Source: Pseudobdellovibrionaceae bacterium
GTDB taxonomy: Bacteria > Bdellovibrionota > Bdellovibrionia > Bdellovibrionales > UBA1609
Reading direction: 5' to 3'
Assembly (NCBI GenBank): GCA_023954155.1
Contig: JAMLIO010000002.1
Coordinates: 62,001 to 126,000, forward strand
DNA: 64,000 nt
Position numbers and translations under genes: made by a program. Each line of letters starts with the position of its first letter. Positions within the stretch are counted from its first letter, which is position 1. Of this stretch, positions 8,237 through 16,916 are shown in pieces. The notes below the pieces were generated by a model. The model searched no databases, was not told the DNA's origin, and saw nothing but the letters and a program-made list of their open reading frames with translations.

Positions 8237-8671
8237 ATGGCAAAATGTAAAGACTTTAGAGGACACGAAGAGGCATTAAAACAGAGCTTTCAAAATGGTC
8301 TGTCACAAACTCTAGGAGTTGAATTTTTAACGGCTTATGAAGACGGGCTTGAAGTGAAGGTAGAGGTCTCTGACAGACACTCGCGTCCAGGTGGTATCGC
8401 CAATGGGGGGCTTGCTTTAGCACTTTTAGAAACTGTAGGTAGTATTTCAGCTTACGCACAGATTGATGGTGCTACGTCAACAGCCATGGGTGTATCTGTA
8501 TCTATGAATCATTTAAAAGCAATAAGAATTGGCGAGACCATCACTGCGCGCTCAAAGGCGGTTCATATCGGAAGGTCCACTCAGGTTTGGGATGTGGAAG
8601 TGAGAAACTCTAGTGCTGAACTCACTTCCAGTGGTCGGATCACAATGATCGTGATAGCTCGTAAAGCCTAA
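8237..8671 (+). CDS. PaaI-type hotdog-fold thioesterase
   Basis: A 144-residue hotdog protein. The segment SRPGGIANGGLALALLETVGSISA corresponds to the PaaI-family active-site region (usually HxxxxNxxGxxHGG...D/E; here NGG with E). A central strand (TAMGVSVSMNHLKA) and the strand pair TITARSKAVHIGRSTQVWDVEV are typical of acyl-CoA thioesterases that hydrolyse aromatic or short-chain acyl-CoA. The ATG at 8237 follows AGAGG closely and is preferred over the GTG at 8231. Substrate is unknown. Its stop overlaps that of the convergent nuclease gene by 4 bp. Confidence 0.8.
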   Translation: MAKCKDFRGHEEALKQSFQNGLSQTLGVEFLTAYEDGLEVKVEVSDRHSRPGGIANGGLALALLETVGSISAYAQIDGATSTAMGVSVSMNHLKAIRIGETITARSKAVHIGRSTQVWDVEVRNSSAELTSSGRITMIVIARKA

Positions 8672-9390
8672 AAATCAGAAATGGCATTCACGTATTCAGG
8701 ATGCTCAATAAATGGATTGATGTTGCCTTGAATCTGAGAAATCTCTGTGTTGCGCTCAATCTCTTCGTAATCTACGGGGTCTTCTTCGTGCCACTGACGT
8801 AATACTGCTTCTTGGGTGGCGTCAATTTTTAAACCGTAGCGAATAGAAAAGTAAAATAAAGCACGCGCTACATTGCCTTTGTGAGCAGCGGGTGGTTCAA
8901 ATACCAATTGTCCTTGAGCGTTTCTACCAATTTTTGAGGTTTGGCATTTTAAAACTTTTGTGGGCTGTTCAACAATACCGAAGGGATGGTTCCCTCGGAT
9001 GCTGTTAAGCTCTGAATCTGTGGGAAACAAATGATGTAAGTCAGACTTTTGCATTCTGCGGTCACGGCCCCCAAATTTACTTTGAGGCCAAGTGTGTTCC
9101 ACATTGATGACAGCGTTATTGGGAACTTTACCTGGCCCAGGAGCGCGGTACTCCTTTTCACAATACACATCAGTGATGAAGTACGTGTTATTTGTGCGTT
9201 CTAAGTAAAGATCACCTAAAAGGTCTTTGCGAGCTGAGCTGTAACTGACCGAGTGATGGCTGTTGGATGCCACCTGCTCTAGATGGCTGATCAGTGCAGC
9301 TTCATTATTTGTATTTGTGACTTTGGCAAACGCACTTGTCCCAGCAAGCGATAAAATAAGATAGAAACTTGTTAGCAAGTTAAATCGCAT
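8668..9390 (-). CDS. Secreted endonuclease I (EndA/NucM-like DNase)
   Basis: A 240-residue nuclease with a signal peptide (MRFNLLTSFYLILSLAGTSAFA). The conserved block VEHTWPQSKFGG... then KSDLHHLFPTDSELNSIRGNHPFG matches the beta-beta-alpha-metal active site of endonuclease I (histidine of EHTWPQ, asparagine of RGNHPFG). These enzymes degrade double-stranded DNA in the periplasm or outside the cell. The start has GGGGG about 7 nt upstream. In a predator such a DNase would suit digestion of prey DNA, but that is inference. It ends head-on with the thioesterase gene (CTAA overlap) and is divergent from tgt. Confidence 0.9.
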   Translation of the reverse strand: MRFNLLTSFYLILSLAGTSAFAKVTNTNNEAALISHLEQVASNSHHSVSYSSARKDLLGDLYLERTNNTYFITDVYCEKEYRAPGPGKVPNNAVINVEHTWPQSKFGGRDRRMQKSDLHHLFPTDSELNSIRGNHPFGIVEQPTKVLKCQTSKIGRNAQGQLVFEPPAAHKGNVARALFYFSIRYGLKIDATQEAVLRQWHEEDPVDYEEIERNTEISQIQGNINPFIEHPEYVNAISDF

Positions 9391-9555
9391 TCTTTTCCCC
9401 CTTTAAGTATGCTCTTAACTAAATTGTTTCAATGAAAGGCTGAGGGGTCAAGACAGAGGCAGATCGTAACGAATTCCTAACAGACCTTAAAAAACCTTAC
9501 TTATTACAGTCTACATGGCTTGCCTTTCCACTTAGAGACAAGTATCTAAAGCGTC

Positions 9556-10692
9556 ATGAGTTTGACGCTAAAACATTTCGCCTTAGAGGCCACTTCTGGA
9601 CAGGCCAGAGCCGCAACACTAAAGACCGCTCACGGAGAAATTCAAACTCCTGTCTTCATGCCTGTGGGGACAAAAGCCACAGTAAAAAGCATGACTCCTC
9701 ATGATTTAAAAGACATTGGTTCTCAAATTATTTTGGGAAACACTTATCATCTGCACTTGCGTCCCACAGAAAAACTCATTGCCCAAATGGGAGGACTGCA
9801 TAAGTTTATGAACTGGGATCAGCCCATTCTGACTGACAGTGGGGGCTTTCAGGTGTTTTCTCTTTCAAAGTTAAGAAAGATCACTGACGATGGCGTGGAG
9901 TTTCGTAGTCACTTGGATGGCACAAAACTTTTTATCTCGCCAGAAAAGAGCATGGAAATTCAAATGGACTTAGGGTCTGACATCATCATGGCCTTTGATG
10001 AGTGTCCTCCGTATCCGTGCACTAAGGATGAGCTTTATAAGGCGATGGATCGCACCATCAAGTGGTTACGACGTTGTAAGGATCGCATGACTCGTCCCGA
10101 GAGCCTTTTGTTTGGAATTGCCCAAGGGGGATTGGATTTTGAAGCGCGAAAAATAGCCATCGAACAAGTTGCAGAACTAGACCTGCCTGGATACGCCTTG
10201 GGAGGATTCAGTGTGGGCGAGCCCATGCCGTTGATGCATGCACTATTGCCTGAAGTTGTCCCTTTGATGCCCGCAAATAAACCTCGTTATCTAATGGGAG
10301 TGGGGAAACCCGAGGACCTTTTGATTGGGATCAACAGTGGGATTGATATGTTTGACTGTGTGATGCCTACAAGAGTGGCAAGAAATGGAATGCTGTTCAC
10401 TTGGAATGGCCCTATCAACATTAAACGCAAAGAATTTCAGCTTGATGAACGCCCTATAGATGAAGAGTGTGGGTGCTATACTTGCACAAACTTTACGCGT
10501 TCTTACCTGAGGCACTTATTCTCTGTGGGCGAGTTGCTCTCCTTCCGCCTGAATACCTTACATAATCTGTATTTCTATCATGACCTGATGAGACAGGCGC
10601 GTGCGGCCATCCTCGAAGACCGTTGGGAGAGTTTCTTTACAAAGACTTTAACGCGCTTAATTAGAACTCCCCATGCTACTCAAGAACAGTAA
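9556..10692 (+). CDS. tgt: Queuine tRNA-guanine transglycosylase Tgt
   Basis: A 378-residue enzyme that replaces guanine 34 with preQ1 in GUN-anticodon tRNAs. Visible motifs: TDSGGFQVFSL and DECPPYP in the substrate pocket, the nucleophile region GIDMFDCVMPTRVARNG, and the zinc site CGCYTCTNFTRSYLRHLF. Length and start fit the family. There is no strong ribosome site before the ATG. It heads a likely tgt-yajC-secD-secF-recJ transcript, an order common in Gram-negative bacteria, and works with queA and queC in this window. Confidence 0.97.
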   Translation: MSLTLKHFALEATSGQARAATLKTAHGEIQTPVFMPVGTKATVKSMTPHDLKDIGSQIILGNTYHLHLRPTEKLIAQMGGLHKFMNWDQPILTDSGGFQVFSLSKLRKITDDGVEFRSHLDGTKLFISPEKSMEIQMDLGSDIIMAFDECPPYPCTKDELYKAMDRTIKWLRRCKDRMTRPESLLFGIAQGGLDFEARKIAIEQVAELDLPGYALGGFSVGEPMPLMHALLPEVVPLMPANKPRYLMGVGKPEDLLIGINSGIDMFDCVMPTRVARNGMLFTWNGPINIKRKEFQLDERPIDEECGCYTCTNFTRSYLRHLFSVGELLSFRLNTLHNLYFYHDLMRQARAAILEDRWESFFTKTLTRLIRTPHATQEQ

Positions 10693-10833
10693 TAACAGTA
10701 TATTGCTCAGAAATTATAAGAGCATCCTTTGTAATGGCCGAACTTTTTAAGTCAAAACAGAGGGCGTATTTGTTGTTTATATCGTCACCGTTATAAACCT
10801 TACTGAAAACACAAACTATATATAGGGGTTATT

Positions 10834-11169
10834 ATGCTATTTTTTATCAACTCCGCCCTAGCACAAGAGGCGGCAACGGCGTCACCAGAAACTCTACCCA
10901 AACCCAGTCTTTTATTGCAGTACTTTCCCTTTATTATCATTTTCTTTGTATTTTACTTTTTGATTTTAAGACCGCAGGCCAAACGTGCTCGTCAGCAGGC
11001 TGATTTCCATTCTTCGTTAAAAAAAGGCGATAGGATTTTGACCTCTGCAGGAATTTTAGGAACAATTGAAGGCGTTACTGAAAAATATGTGGATGTCAGT
11101 CTTAATGACGAAGTCCGTGTTAAGATGTTGAAGTCCCACATTTCTTCACTTGCTAAAGAGGTAGAATAA
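10834..11169 (+). CDS. yajC: Sec translocase accessory protein YajC
   Basis: A 111-residue protein with a periplasm-facing N-terminus, one transmembrane helix (about residues 29-48, ending LILRPQAKR, the YajC hallmark) and a cytoplasmic domain (KKGDRILTSAGILGTIEGV). YajC joins SecDF with SecYEG. AGGGG stands upstream of the ATG. It ends 1 nt before secD, so the two are translated from one mRNA. Confidence 0.96.
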   Translation: MLFFINSALAQEAATASPETLPKPSLLLQYFPFIIIFFVFYFLILRPQAKRARQQADFHSSLKKGDRILTSAGILGTIEGVTEKYVDVSLNDEVRVKMLKSHISSLAKEVE

Positions 11170-11170
11170 T

Positions 11171-12883
11171 ATGTTTCAAAACCAAAAGGTTCGTTGGGTT
11201 GTCGTTATGGTCACGTTTTTCGTGGCACTATACTGGTATTTGCCCAACATTTTAGATGCAAAAAAGTTTACATTCTTGCCCGATTCTAAAATCGTAAAAG
11301 GTTTAGATATTCAGGGTGGGATTCACCTTGTCTTGGGTGTCGATGTTAAAAACTTTATGATTGAAAAAACTCAAAGACAGGCGCGTTCACTCGCAGAGGA
11401 CCTTAAAAAAGAAGGCCTTGCAGGTGTGGAAGTGGTTTACTCTGCTACACCCAAACCTTCTTTTATTGTAAAGACAGCAAGCGCGGCGGATTTGTCAAAG
11501 GCCAAGTCTTTTATCAATAAAAACTATCCATCTACTTACCAAGCCATCAATAACGAACCGACTCAAGCCCACTTCACGTATTTTGATAGTGTGGAGCGTG
11601 AGCAAAAAGAAAGAGTTGTGGGTCAAGCCATTGAAGTGATCCGTAACCGTATTGATAGCTTCGGAACGCTTGAACCGAATATTTCTGCACAAGGAACAGA
11701 TCGCATTTTAGTTCAGTTGCCAGGGATTGAAGATTCAGAAAAGGCCAAACAACTTCTCAACACCACTGCAAAGTTAGAGTTCATGATCATCAGTAATGAA
11801 GTGGACAGTGGAACTTTAGAATCATGGGTGAATGAGGTTGAGTCGAAAGGACATTACACTTTAGGGGTGACTAACGAAAACGGTCTTGAGTATGCCCAAT
11901 ACATTAAACGCATCAATGAGGATTTAGCCGATCGTTTACCTAAAGACACTGAGATTGTCTTTGAAATGTTACCTAATGTGTCTTCGTTGACAGAAGGTCG
12001 TGTGCCTAGATTGGCAAAGAACGATCAAATAGTTACAGGAGACATGGTTGATGATGCTTACGTAGGGCGAGATGGCCAAGCGGGCGGACGTCCTATCGTG
12101 CTATTTTCAATGAGTGTAGAAGGTCGTAAACCTTTTGGAGAAATCACAGGCAACAATGTGAATAAACCTTTGGGTATCGTTTTAGATAAAGTTCTAAAGT
12201 CAGCACCTAATGTCAGTACAAGAATTACAGATTCGGGTCAGATCTCATTAGGAAACGGTAATCATGATGAAATTTTTGAAGAGGCTCAGTTTGTGTCTCG
12301 TACACTGAGAGCAGGTGCACTGCCTGCAAGCTTGCAACAGCTTGAAGAGCGAACTGTAGGACCCACACTAGGGGCTGACTCTGTTCGCAAAGGAGCAATT
12401 GCAGGGATTATGGGTGGTCTCATGATCGTTATCTTTATATGCGCGTATTATGGAATTTTAGGTTTCATTGCGAGTTTAGCTTTGGGACTAAATATTTTAT
12501 TGTTGCTAGGTATTTTATCTACTTTGGGAGCGACACTGACCTTACCTGGTATTGCAGGTATTGTGCTGACCATGGGGATGGCTGTGGATGCCAATATCAT
12601 TATTTTTGAAAGAATTAGAGATGAGCTTCTAAAAGGAACAGGTCTAAATGCGGCGATCAATGATGGTTATAAGCACGCATTGTCTGCGATTTTAGACTCC
12701 AACATCACAACTGCAATTGTCTGTATAGTTTTACTTAACTACGGTACTGGACCCATCAAAGGGTTTGCAGTGACTTTGATCTGCGGTGTGATCACTTCTG
12801 TGTACACTGCCGTGTTTGTTTCTAGAACTATTGTGAACTTTGCAACTCAAAAACTAAAACTGCAAAAAGTAATAAGATACTAA
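11171..12883 (+). CDS. secD: Protein translocase subunit SecD
   Basis: A 570-residue inner-membrane protein. An N-terminal helix (about residues 8-27) is followed by KGLDIQGGIHLVLGVD, the SecD signature. The large periplasmic domain ends near residue 395, and the C-terminal RND-type membrane part (GAIAGIMGGLMIV... GMAVDANIIIFERIRDEL) carries the conserved Asp and FERIRDE motif. SecDF uses the proton gradient to help pull proteins across the membrane. It sits between yajC and secF in the usual order. Confidence 0.97.
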   Translation: MFQNQKVRWVVVMVTFFVALYWYLPNILDAKKFTFLPDSKIVKGLDIQGGIHLVLGVDVKNFMIEKTQRQARSLAEDLKKEGLAGVEVVYSATPKPSFIVKTASAADLSKAKSFINKNYPSTYQAINNEPTQAHFTYFDSVEREQKERVVGQAIEVIRNRIDSFGTLEPNISAQGTDRILVQLPGIEDSEKAKQLLNTTAKLEFMIISNEVDSGTLESWVNEVESKGHYTLGVTNENGLEYAQYIKRINEDLADRLPKDTEIVFEMLPNVSSLTEGRVPRLAKNDQIVTGDMVDDAYVGRDGQAGGRPIVLFSMSVEGRKPFGEITGNNVNKPLGIVLDKVLKSAPNVSTRITDSGQISLGNGNHDEIFEEAQFVSRTLRAGALPASLQQLEERTVGPTLGADSVRKGAIAGIMGGLMIVIFICAYYGILGFIASLALGLNILLLLGILSTLGATLTLPGIAGIVLTMGMAVDANIIIFERIRDELLKGTGLNAAINDGYKHALSAILDSNITTAIVCIVLLNYGTGPIKGFAVTLICGVITSVYTAVFVSRTIVNFATQKLKLQKVIRY

Positions 12884-12908
12884 ATTAAATAAATTAAAAA
12901 GGAAGAAC

Positions 12909-13871
12909 ATGTCTCAATATAAAAGTATCAAAGATTTAAAATTGGATAAGGACTATGGAATTTTTGATTTCATGGGTAAGATTCCTGTATTTAGTGGCCT
13001 TCTTTTTGTACTTACAATTCTTGCGCTAGGGGTGATCTTTATAAAGGGTTTCAACTATGGGATTGATTTCTCTGGCGGTGCTGAAGTTCAAGTGAAGTTT
13101 GAAAAGGACGTTCCTGTTTCTGATCTTAGAAATCTCACTGAAGAGCTGGGTTTTAGATCAGCCTCTGTGCAGTCTTTTGGTGATGAAAATGAATATTTGA
13201 TTCGTACACAAGCTGAAGCCGAAGGCACCGATGAAGAGATCAATACTGCGGCAACGGCAACTACAAAAGCTCTAGCCGATGGAATTGTCACTCGTTTTAA
13301 AGAGTTCAGCCCTGATATTCGACGTGTAGACACCGTGGGACCTCAGGTGGGAACAGAATTAAAAAGAAATGGTTTGTTATCTGTATTTTACAGTTTGATT
13401 TTAATTTTGATTTATATCGCTCTAAGATTTGATTACAAATATGCCCCAGCTTCTGTGATTGGTCTTTTAAATGATGCCATCATTACAATGGGAATTTATG
13501 CAGCATTGGGTAAGGAGCTTAATATTCAAACTCTTGCTGCGATTTTAACAGTGATCGGATATTCGTTAAACGACACCATCATTAACTTTGATAGAATCAG
13601 GGAAAACATTCCTGCGTTCAAAGGAAAGCCTTTGGCACTTGTCATTAACCGCTCTTTGAATGATGTGATCTCAAGAACCATGCTGACTTCGCTAACGACG
13701 TTAATGGCGATCATCACCTTGTACTATATTGCAGGTGGAGTCATTAAAGACTTAGCTTTCACACTAGGCGTGGGGGTTATTGTTGGAACTTTTTCAACTC
13801 TTTATGTCGCTGCCCCCTTAGTGATTTGGGCTGATAAGATCCAAGACAGGTTGGAGAAAGCAGGAGCCTAA
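12909..13871 (+). CDS. secF: Protein translocase subunit SecF
   Basis: A 320-residue inner-membrane partner of SecD. Motifs: GFNYGIDFSGGAEVQVKF near the N-terminus, VGPQVGTELKRNGLLSVF before the membrane part, and the NDTIINFDRIRENI motif. A ribosome site (AAAGGAAG) precedes the ATG 25 nt after secD. Its TAA stop at 13869-13871 is followed directly by the likely recJ start. Confidence 0.97.
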   Translation: MSQYKSIKDLKLDKDYGIFDFMGKIPVFSGLLFVLTILALGVIFIKGFNYGIDFSGGAEVQVKFEKDVPVSDLRNLTEELGFRSASVQSFGDENEYLIRTQAEAEGTDEEINTAATATTKALADGIVTRFKEFSPDIRRVDTVGPQVGTELKRNGLLSVFYSLILILIYIALRFDYKYAPASVIGLLNDAIITMGIYAALGKELNIQTLAAILTVIGYSLNDTIINFDRIRENIPAFKGKPLALVINRSLNDVISRTMLTSLTTLMAIITLYYIAGGVIKDLAFTLGVGVIVGTFSTLYVAAPLVIWADKIQDRLEKAGA

Positions 13872-13872
13872 G

Positions 13873-15573
13873 ATCGAAGACTTAAAAGCACTTTATAAAG
13901 ACCTACCTTCAGCATTAGAACGTCTTCTTAAAGCAAGAGGATATCTAGATTGTGAAGAGTGGGATTTGTTGTTTCGACCAAAACTGAGCCAAATTAAAAG
14001 TCCAATGTCCATTGATCAAATGGACATTGCTGTGGATAGACTTACACAAGCCTATGAAAACCAAGATCCCATTTTAGTTTATGGGGATTTTGATTTGGAT
14101 GGTTCGTCAGGCGTGGCGCTGATCTTCTCGGGTTTAAAAGCCCTGGGATTTAAAAATATTTTTTATATACAACCTAAGCGTTTGAGTGAAGGCTATGGTT
14201 TTCACAAAGATATTGTTGAAAAGTATAAAGATAAGGTCAAACTGATTGTCACTGTGGATGTGGGCATTACAGGTCGAGAGGCTACAGCCTATGCCAAAGA
14301 ACTAGGGATTGATGTGATCGTTACCGATCACCATCTACCTGAAGGACAACTGCCTGAGGCCACGGCCATTCTTAATCCTAATAAAGGGTTTTGTCGTAGT
14401 GGTCTAAAGCATCTTTGTGGCGTAGGTGTGGGGTACTATTTAGTGCTTGCTGTGTGGATGCGTTTTAAAGAACTGGGTTGGATGAAGGAAGAGGATTTTG
14501 ATCCTAAATCGATTCTGGATCTGTTTATTATAGGAACCATCACAGATCTTGTTCCCATGGTGGAAGAGAATCGAGTTTTAGTAAAACATGGTCTTCACGT
14601 CTTAGAAAGAACTAAACGAGCAGGCTTAAAGGCATTGATGTATAAGCTTGGGCTTGTGGGCAAACGCCTAAGCTCTCAGGATATTGGCTTTAGATTAGCT
14701 CCAAAGCTCAATGCTTTGAGCCGAATGGATAAAGACTTACTTCCTATTGAAGTTCTTTTGTGCCAAGACGAAGTCAGTGCGCAGAGGATGGTGGACCAAG
14801 TTTTAGCCCTCAATAATGAGCGTTTACAGCTACAGAAAAAAGCCGAGGCCATGGCCTTTGAGCGAGACTTTGAATCTGAAGATCTATTTAGTTTTGTTTA
14901 TGATGAAGAATTTCATAAGGGTGTGATTGGTCTTGTCGCCACTAAACTCTCTCAAAACTATAATAAGCCTGCGTTTGTAGGGAGTGTCAGAGGGCATAAG
15001 GTGTTTGGAAGTGCAAGAATGCCTGATGGTTTGGGGTTGAATCTGGTCGAAATCCTTTCTTTTTGCCCCAGCTTAAAAAAATTCGGCGGCCATCAACAGG
15101 CCGCAGGTTTTGAGCTTGAACTGAGCAAAGCCGAAGATTTTAGAAATGAACTCAGACGTTTCTTTCAAGTGCACAAAGAAGAAAATGGCGACTTTGGTGT
15201 TTTGGACTATGACACCAAATATGACATTGAAATTTCAGCCACGGAACTGACTCCTCAACTGTTAAATTGGATGCAAAAATTAGAACCTTATGGTGTGGGA
15301 TTTGAAGTCCCTGTATTTAAAGTGACCGAGCTTAAGCCTGTGATGATCAGAGTGCTTAAAGAAGCGCATTTAAAAATGCAATTGGTCTCTTTAAAACATA
15401 AAGAAGTGTCACCCATTGATGCCATTTGGTTTCACCACTCTTTAAGTGAAGAGCAATTGGATCAGTTGATTGATCAAAAGCTAGATATTATTGGCAGTCT
15501 TGAATGGAATGAATATATGGGTAAAAAAACACCTCAATTCCTAATCAAAAGTGTCTCTATTGATGATTTGTAA
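13873..15573 (+). CDS. recJ: Single-stranded-DNA exonuclease RecJ (apparent AUC start)
   Basis: A DHH-family 5'-3' exonuclease. Motifs: YGDFDLDGSSG, VTVDVGITGREA, VTDHHLPEG (the DHH motif), LCGVGVGYYL and the DHHA1 motif GGHQQAAGF. The first conventional start is TTG at 13966, but the frame upstream encodes a typical RecJ N-terminus (LPSALERLLKARGY... EEWDLLFRPKL). The in-frame codons between 13825 and 13966 include no ATG, GTG or TTG. ATC at 13873 lies 6 nt after AGGAG (13862-13866) and 1 nt after the secF stop, so I place the start there (566 residues). A sequence error or a start at 13966 are the alternatives. Confidence 0.85.
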   Translation: MEDLKALYKDLPSALERLLKARGYLDCEEWDLLFRPKLSQIKSPMSIDQMDIAVDRLTQAYENQDPILVYGDFDLDGSSGVALIFSGLKALGFKNIFYIQPKRLSEGYGFHKDIVEKYKDKVKLIVTVDVGITGREATAYAKELGIDVIVTDHHLPEGQLPEATAILNPNKGFCRSGLKHLCGVGVGYYLVLAVWMRFKELGWMKEEDFDPKSILDLFIIGTITDLVPMVEENRVLVKHGLHVLERTKRAGLKALMYKLGLVGKRLSSQDIGFRLAPKLNALSRMDKDLLPIEVLLCQDEVSAQRMVDQVLALNNERLQLQKKAEAMAFERDFESEDLFSFVYDEEFHKGVIGLVATKLSQNYNKPAFVGSVRGHKVFGSARMPDGLGLNLVEILSFCPSLKKFGGHQQAAGFELELSKAEDFRNELRRFFQVHKEENGDFGVLDYDTKYDIEISATELTPQLLNWMQKLEPYGVGFEVPVFKVTELKPVMIRVLKEAHLKMQLVSLKHKEVSPIDAIWFHHSLSEEQLDQLIDQKLDIIGSLEWNEYMGKKTPQFLIKSVSIDDL

Positions 15574-15588
15574 TGTGAAAGGGCAGAC

Positions 15589-16290
15589 ATGAAGGCGGTC
15601 GTACTTTTAAGTGGAGGATTGGACTCTTCAGTCAATCTCTATGAAACTTTGCAAAGATATGAAGTGGCTTGTGTGTTGACAATCAATTACGGTCAGAAAG
15701 CCCTAGAACAAGAAGTTCAAAGTGCAAAGATACTATGTCAGAAACTTAAGTTAAAGCATCAGATTTTAGATCTAAGTTGGCTAAAGGATGTGAGTCCTTC
15801 TAGTTTAAATCAAAGCCATCAAGACATTCCTGACTCTAGTATGGTGGACATCAATTCGGTTGCACAGTCTCAAGAGAGTGCTAAATCTGTGTGGGTGCCC
15901 AATCGCAATGGTTTATTCCTTAATGTGGCTGCCGCAGTGGCAGAAGGCTTAGGGGCTAAGCTAGTTGTTCCTGGATTTAATTTAGAGGAAGCCCAAACCT
16001 TTCCTGATAATTCCGAGGCTTTTTTACAGACATTGAACCAAAGTTTTGAGTATTCTACGCAAAATCATGTTAAAGTTTTTTGTTTTACAACTGACCTTAA
16101 TAAAACCCAGATTATTCAAAGAGCCATAGATTTGGGTTTAGATTTAAGTGATTTATGGCCTTGCTATAGAGGACAAAAAGAATGGTGTCTAGACTGTGAG
16201 TCTTGCTTGAGATTTGTAAGAGCTTGTAAGGCTATAGATGTAGACGTGCAAGAGTTAAGGGCTAAAAGAGGAAGTAAAAATGCAATATAA
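15589..16290 (+). CDS. queC: 7-cyano-7-deazaguanine synthase QueC
   Basis: A 233-residue ATP-dependent enzyme that makes preQ0, the precursor of queuosine, from 7-carboxy-7-deazaguanine and ammonia. The PP-loop SGGLDSS is at residues 8-14. The C-terminal zinc site shows four cysteines (CYRGQKEWCLDCESCLRF). VPNRNGLFLNVAAAVAE is another family motif. It follows recJ by 15 nt and overlaps the DUF366 gene by 11 bp, so it seems to be part of the same transcript. The window thus carries queC, tgt and queA. Confidence 0.96.
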   Translation: MKAVVLLSGGLDSSVNLYETLQRYEVACVLTINYGQKALEQEVQSAKILCQKLKLKHQILDLSWLKDVSPSSLNQSHQDIPDSSMVDINSVAQSQESAKSVWVPNRNGLFLNVAAAVAEGLGAKLVVPGFNLEEAQTFPDNSEAFLQTLNQSFEYSTQNHVKVFCFTTDLNKTQIIQRAIDLGLDLSDLWPCYRGQKEWCLDCESCLRFVRACKAIDVDVQELRAKRGSKNAI

Positions 16291-16888
16291 ATTTATCCCA
16301 GAAGAAATGACCTATGATGGGTCTCAACTGTGTTCCCTCTATGCGTACTTAAATCAAGGAGTGCTAGGGGATTCTGTACTCGCTTGGGTAGGAAAGTGTG
16401 ACATCAGTGTTGATAAAATTGTAGATGCCGAAGACTTATTGGCAGGACATAAAATTTATTCCGAAAAGATGCTCCACTTTATTGTTGAAGTTTTTGATAT
16501 ACCTTTGTTTTCTATGGCCTGCTTGCAGAGACTTATGGGTGATTTGGCCAGAGATTTGATCTATCAAAAAACAGGACAATTTCTTGTGCGAAAAGGCGAT
16601 GACCTATATTTGATGCAGACAGAGTCCAAGGGGGCTCACCACCCAGCCTTTGAGCCTGTCAAAGATAAAGACAAAAAGCTCAATATCAGTATCGCCACCA
16701 AAAGCCCTACGTCAGCACTTATGCACTTTGGAGTCAACGTCAGCACCAAAAACACTCCTGTGAAGACCTGCGGGCTTGAAAGTTGGGGTATTGACCCTAG
16801 AAATCTTGCGGATGAATTGGCCGCGGCCTTTATACAAGAGATTCTGGGCCTTCGTCGTGCCACTCAAAAGGTGAGATGGGTTAAATAG
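16280..16888 (+). CDS. DUF366 family protein, coupled to queC
   Basis: A 202-residue soluble protein matching DUF366 by its pattern: YDGSQLCSLYAYLNQGVLGDSVLAWVGKCDI near the start, then EDLLAGHKIYSEKMLHFIVE and SIATKSPTSALMHFGVNV. The function of DUF366 is not established. Its ATG lies inside the 3' end of queC (11-bp overlap), so translation is probably coupled and a role near queuosine metabolism is possible (inference). Confidence 0.8.
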   Translation: MQYKFIPEEMTYDGSQLCSLYAYLNQGVLGDSVLAWVGKCDISVDKIVDAEDLLAGHKIYSEKMLHFIVEVFDIPLFSMACLQRLMGDLARDLIYQKTGQFLVRKGDDLYLMQTESKGAHHPAFEPVKDKDKKLNISIATKSPTSALMHFGVNVSTKNTPVKTCGLESWGIDPRNLADELAAAFIQEILGLRRATQKVRWVK

Positions 16889-16916
16889 TTAGCGCATAAA
16901 AGCCGATAGGCCATTG

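Noticed and set aside
16882-16909. A FliA-like promoter (TAAA then GCCGATAG) before the CHASE2 gene
   Set aside because: The spacer is 16 rather than 15 nt, the last base differs, and the start site would fall on the start codon, leaving no leader.
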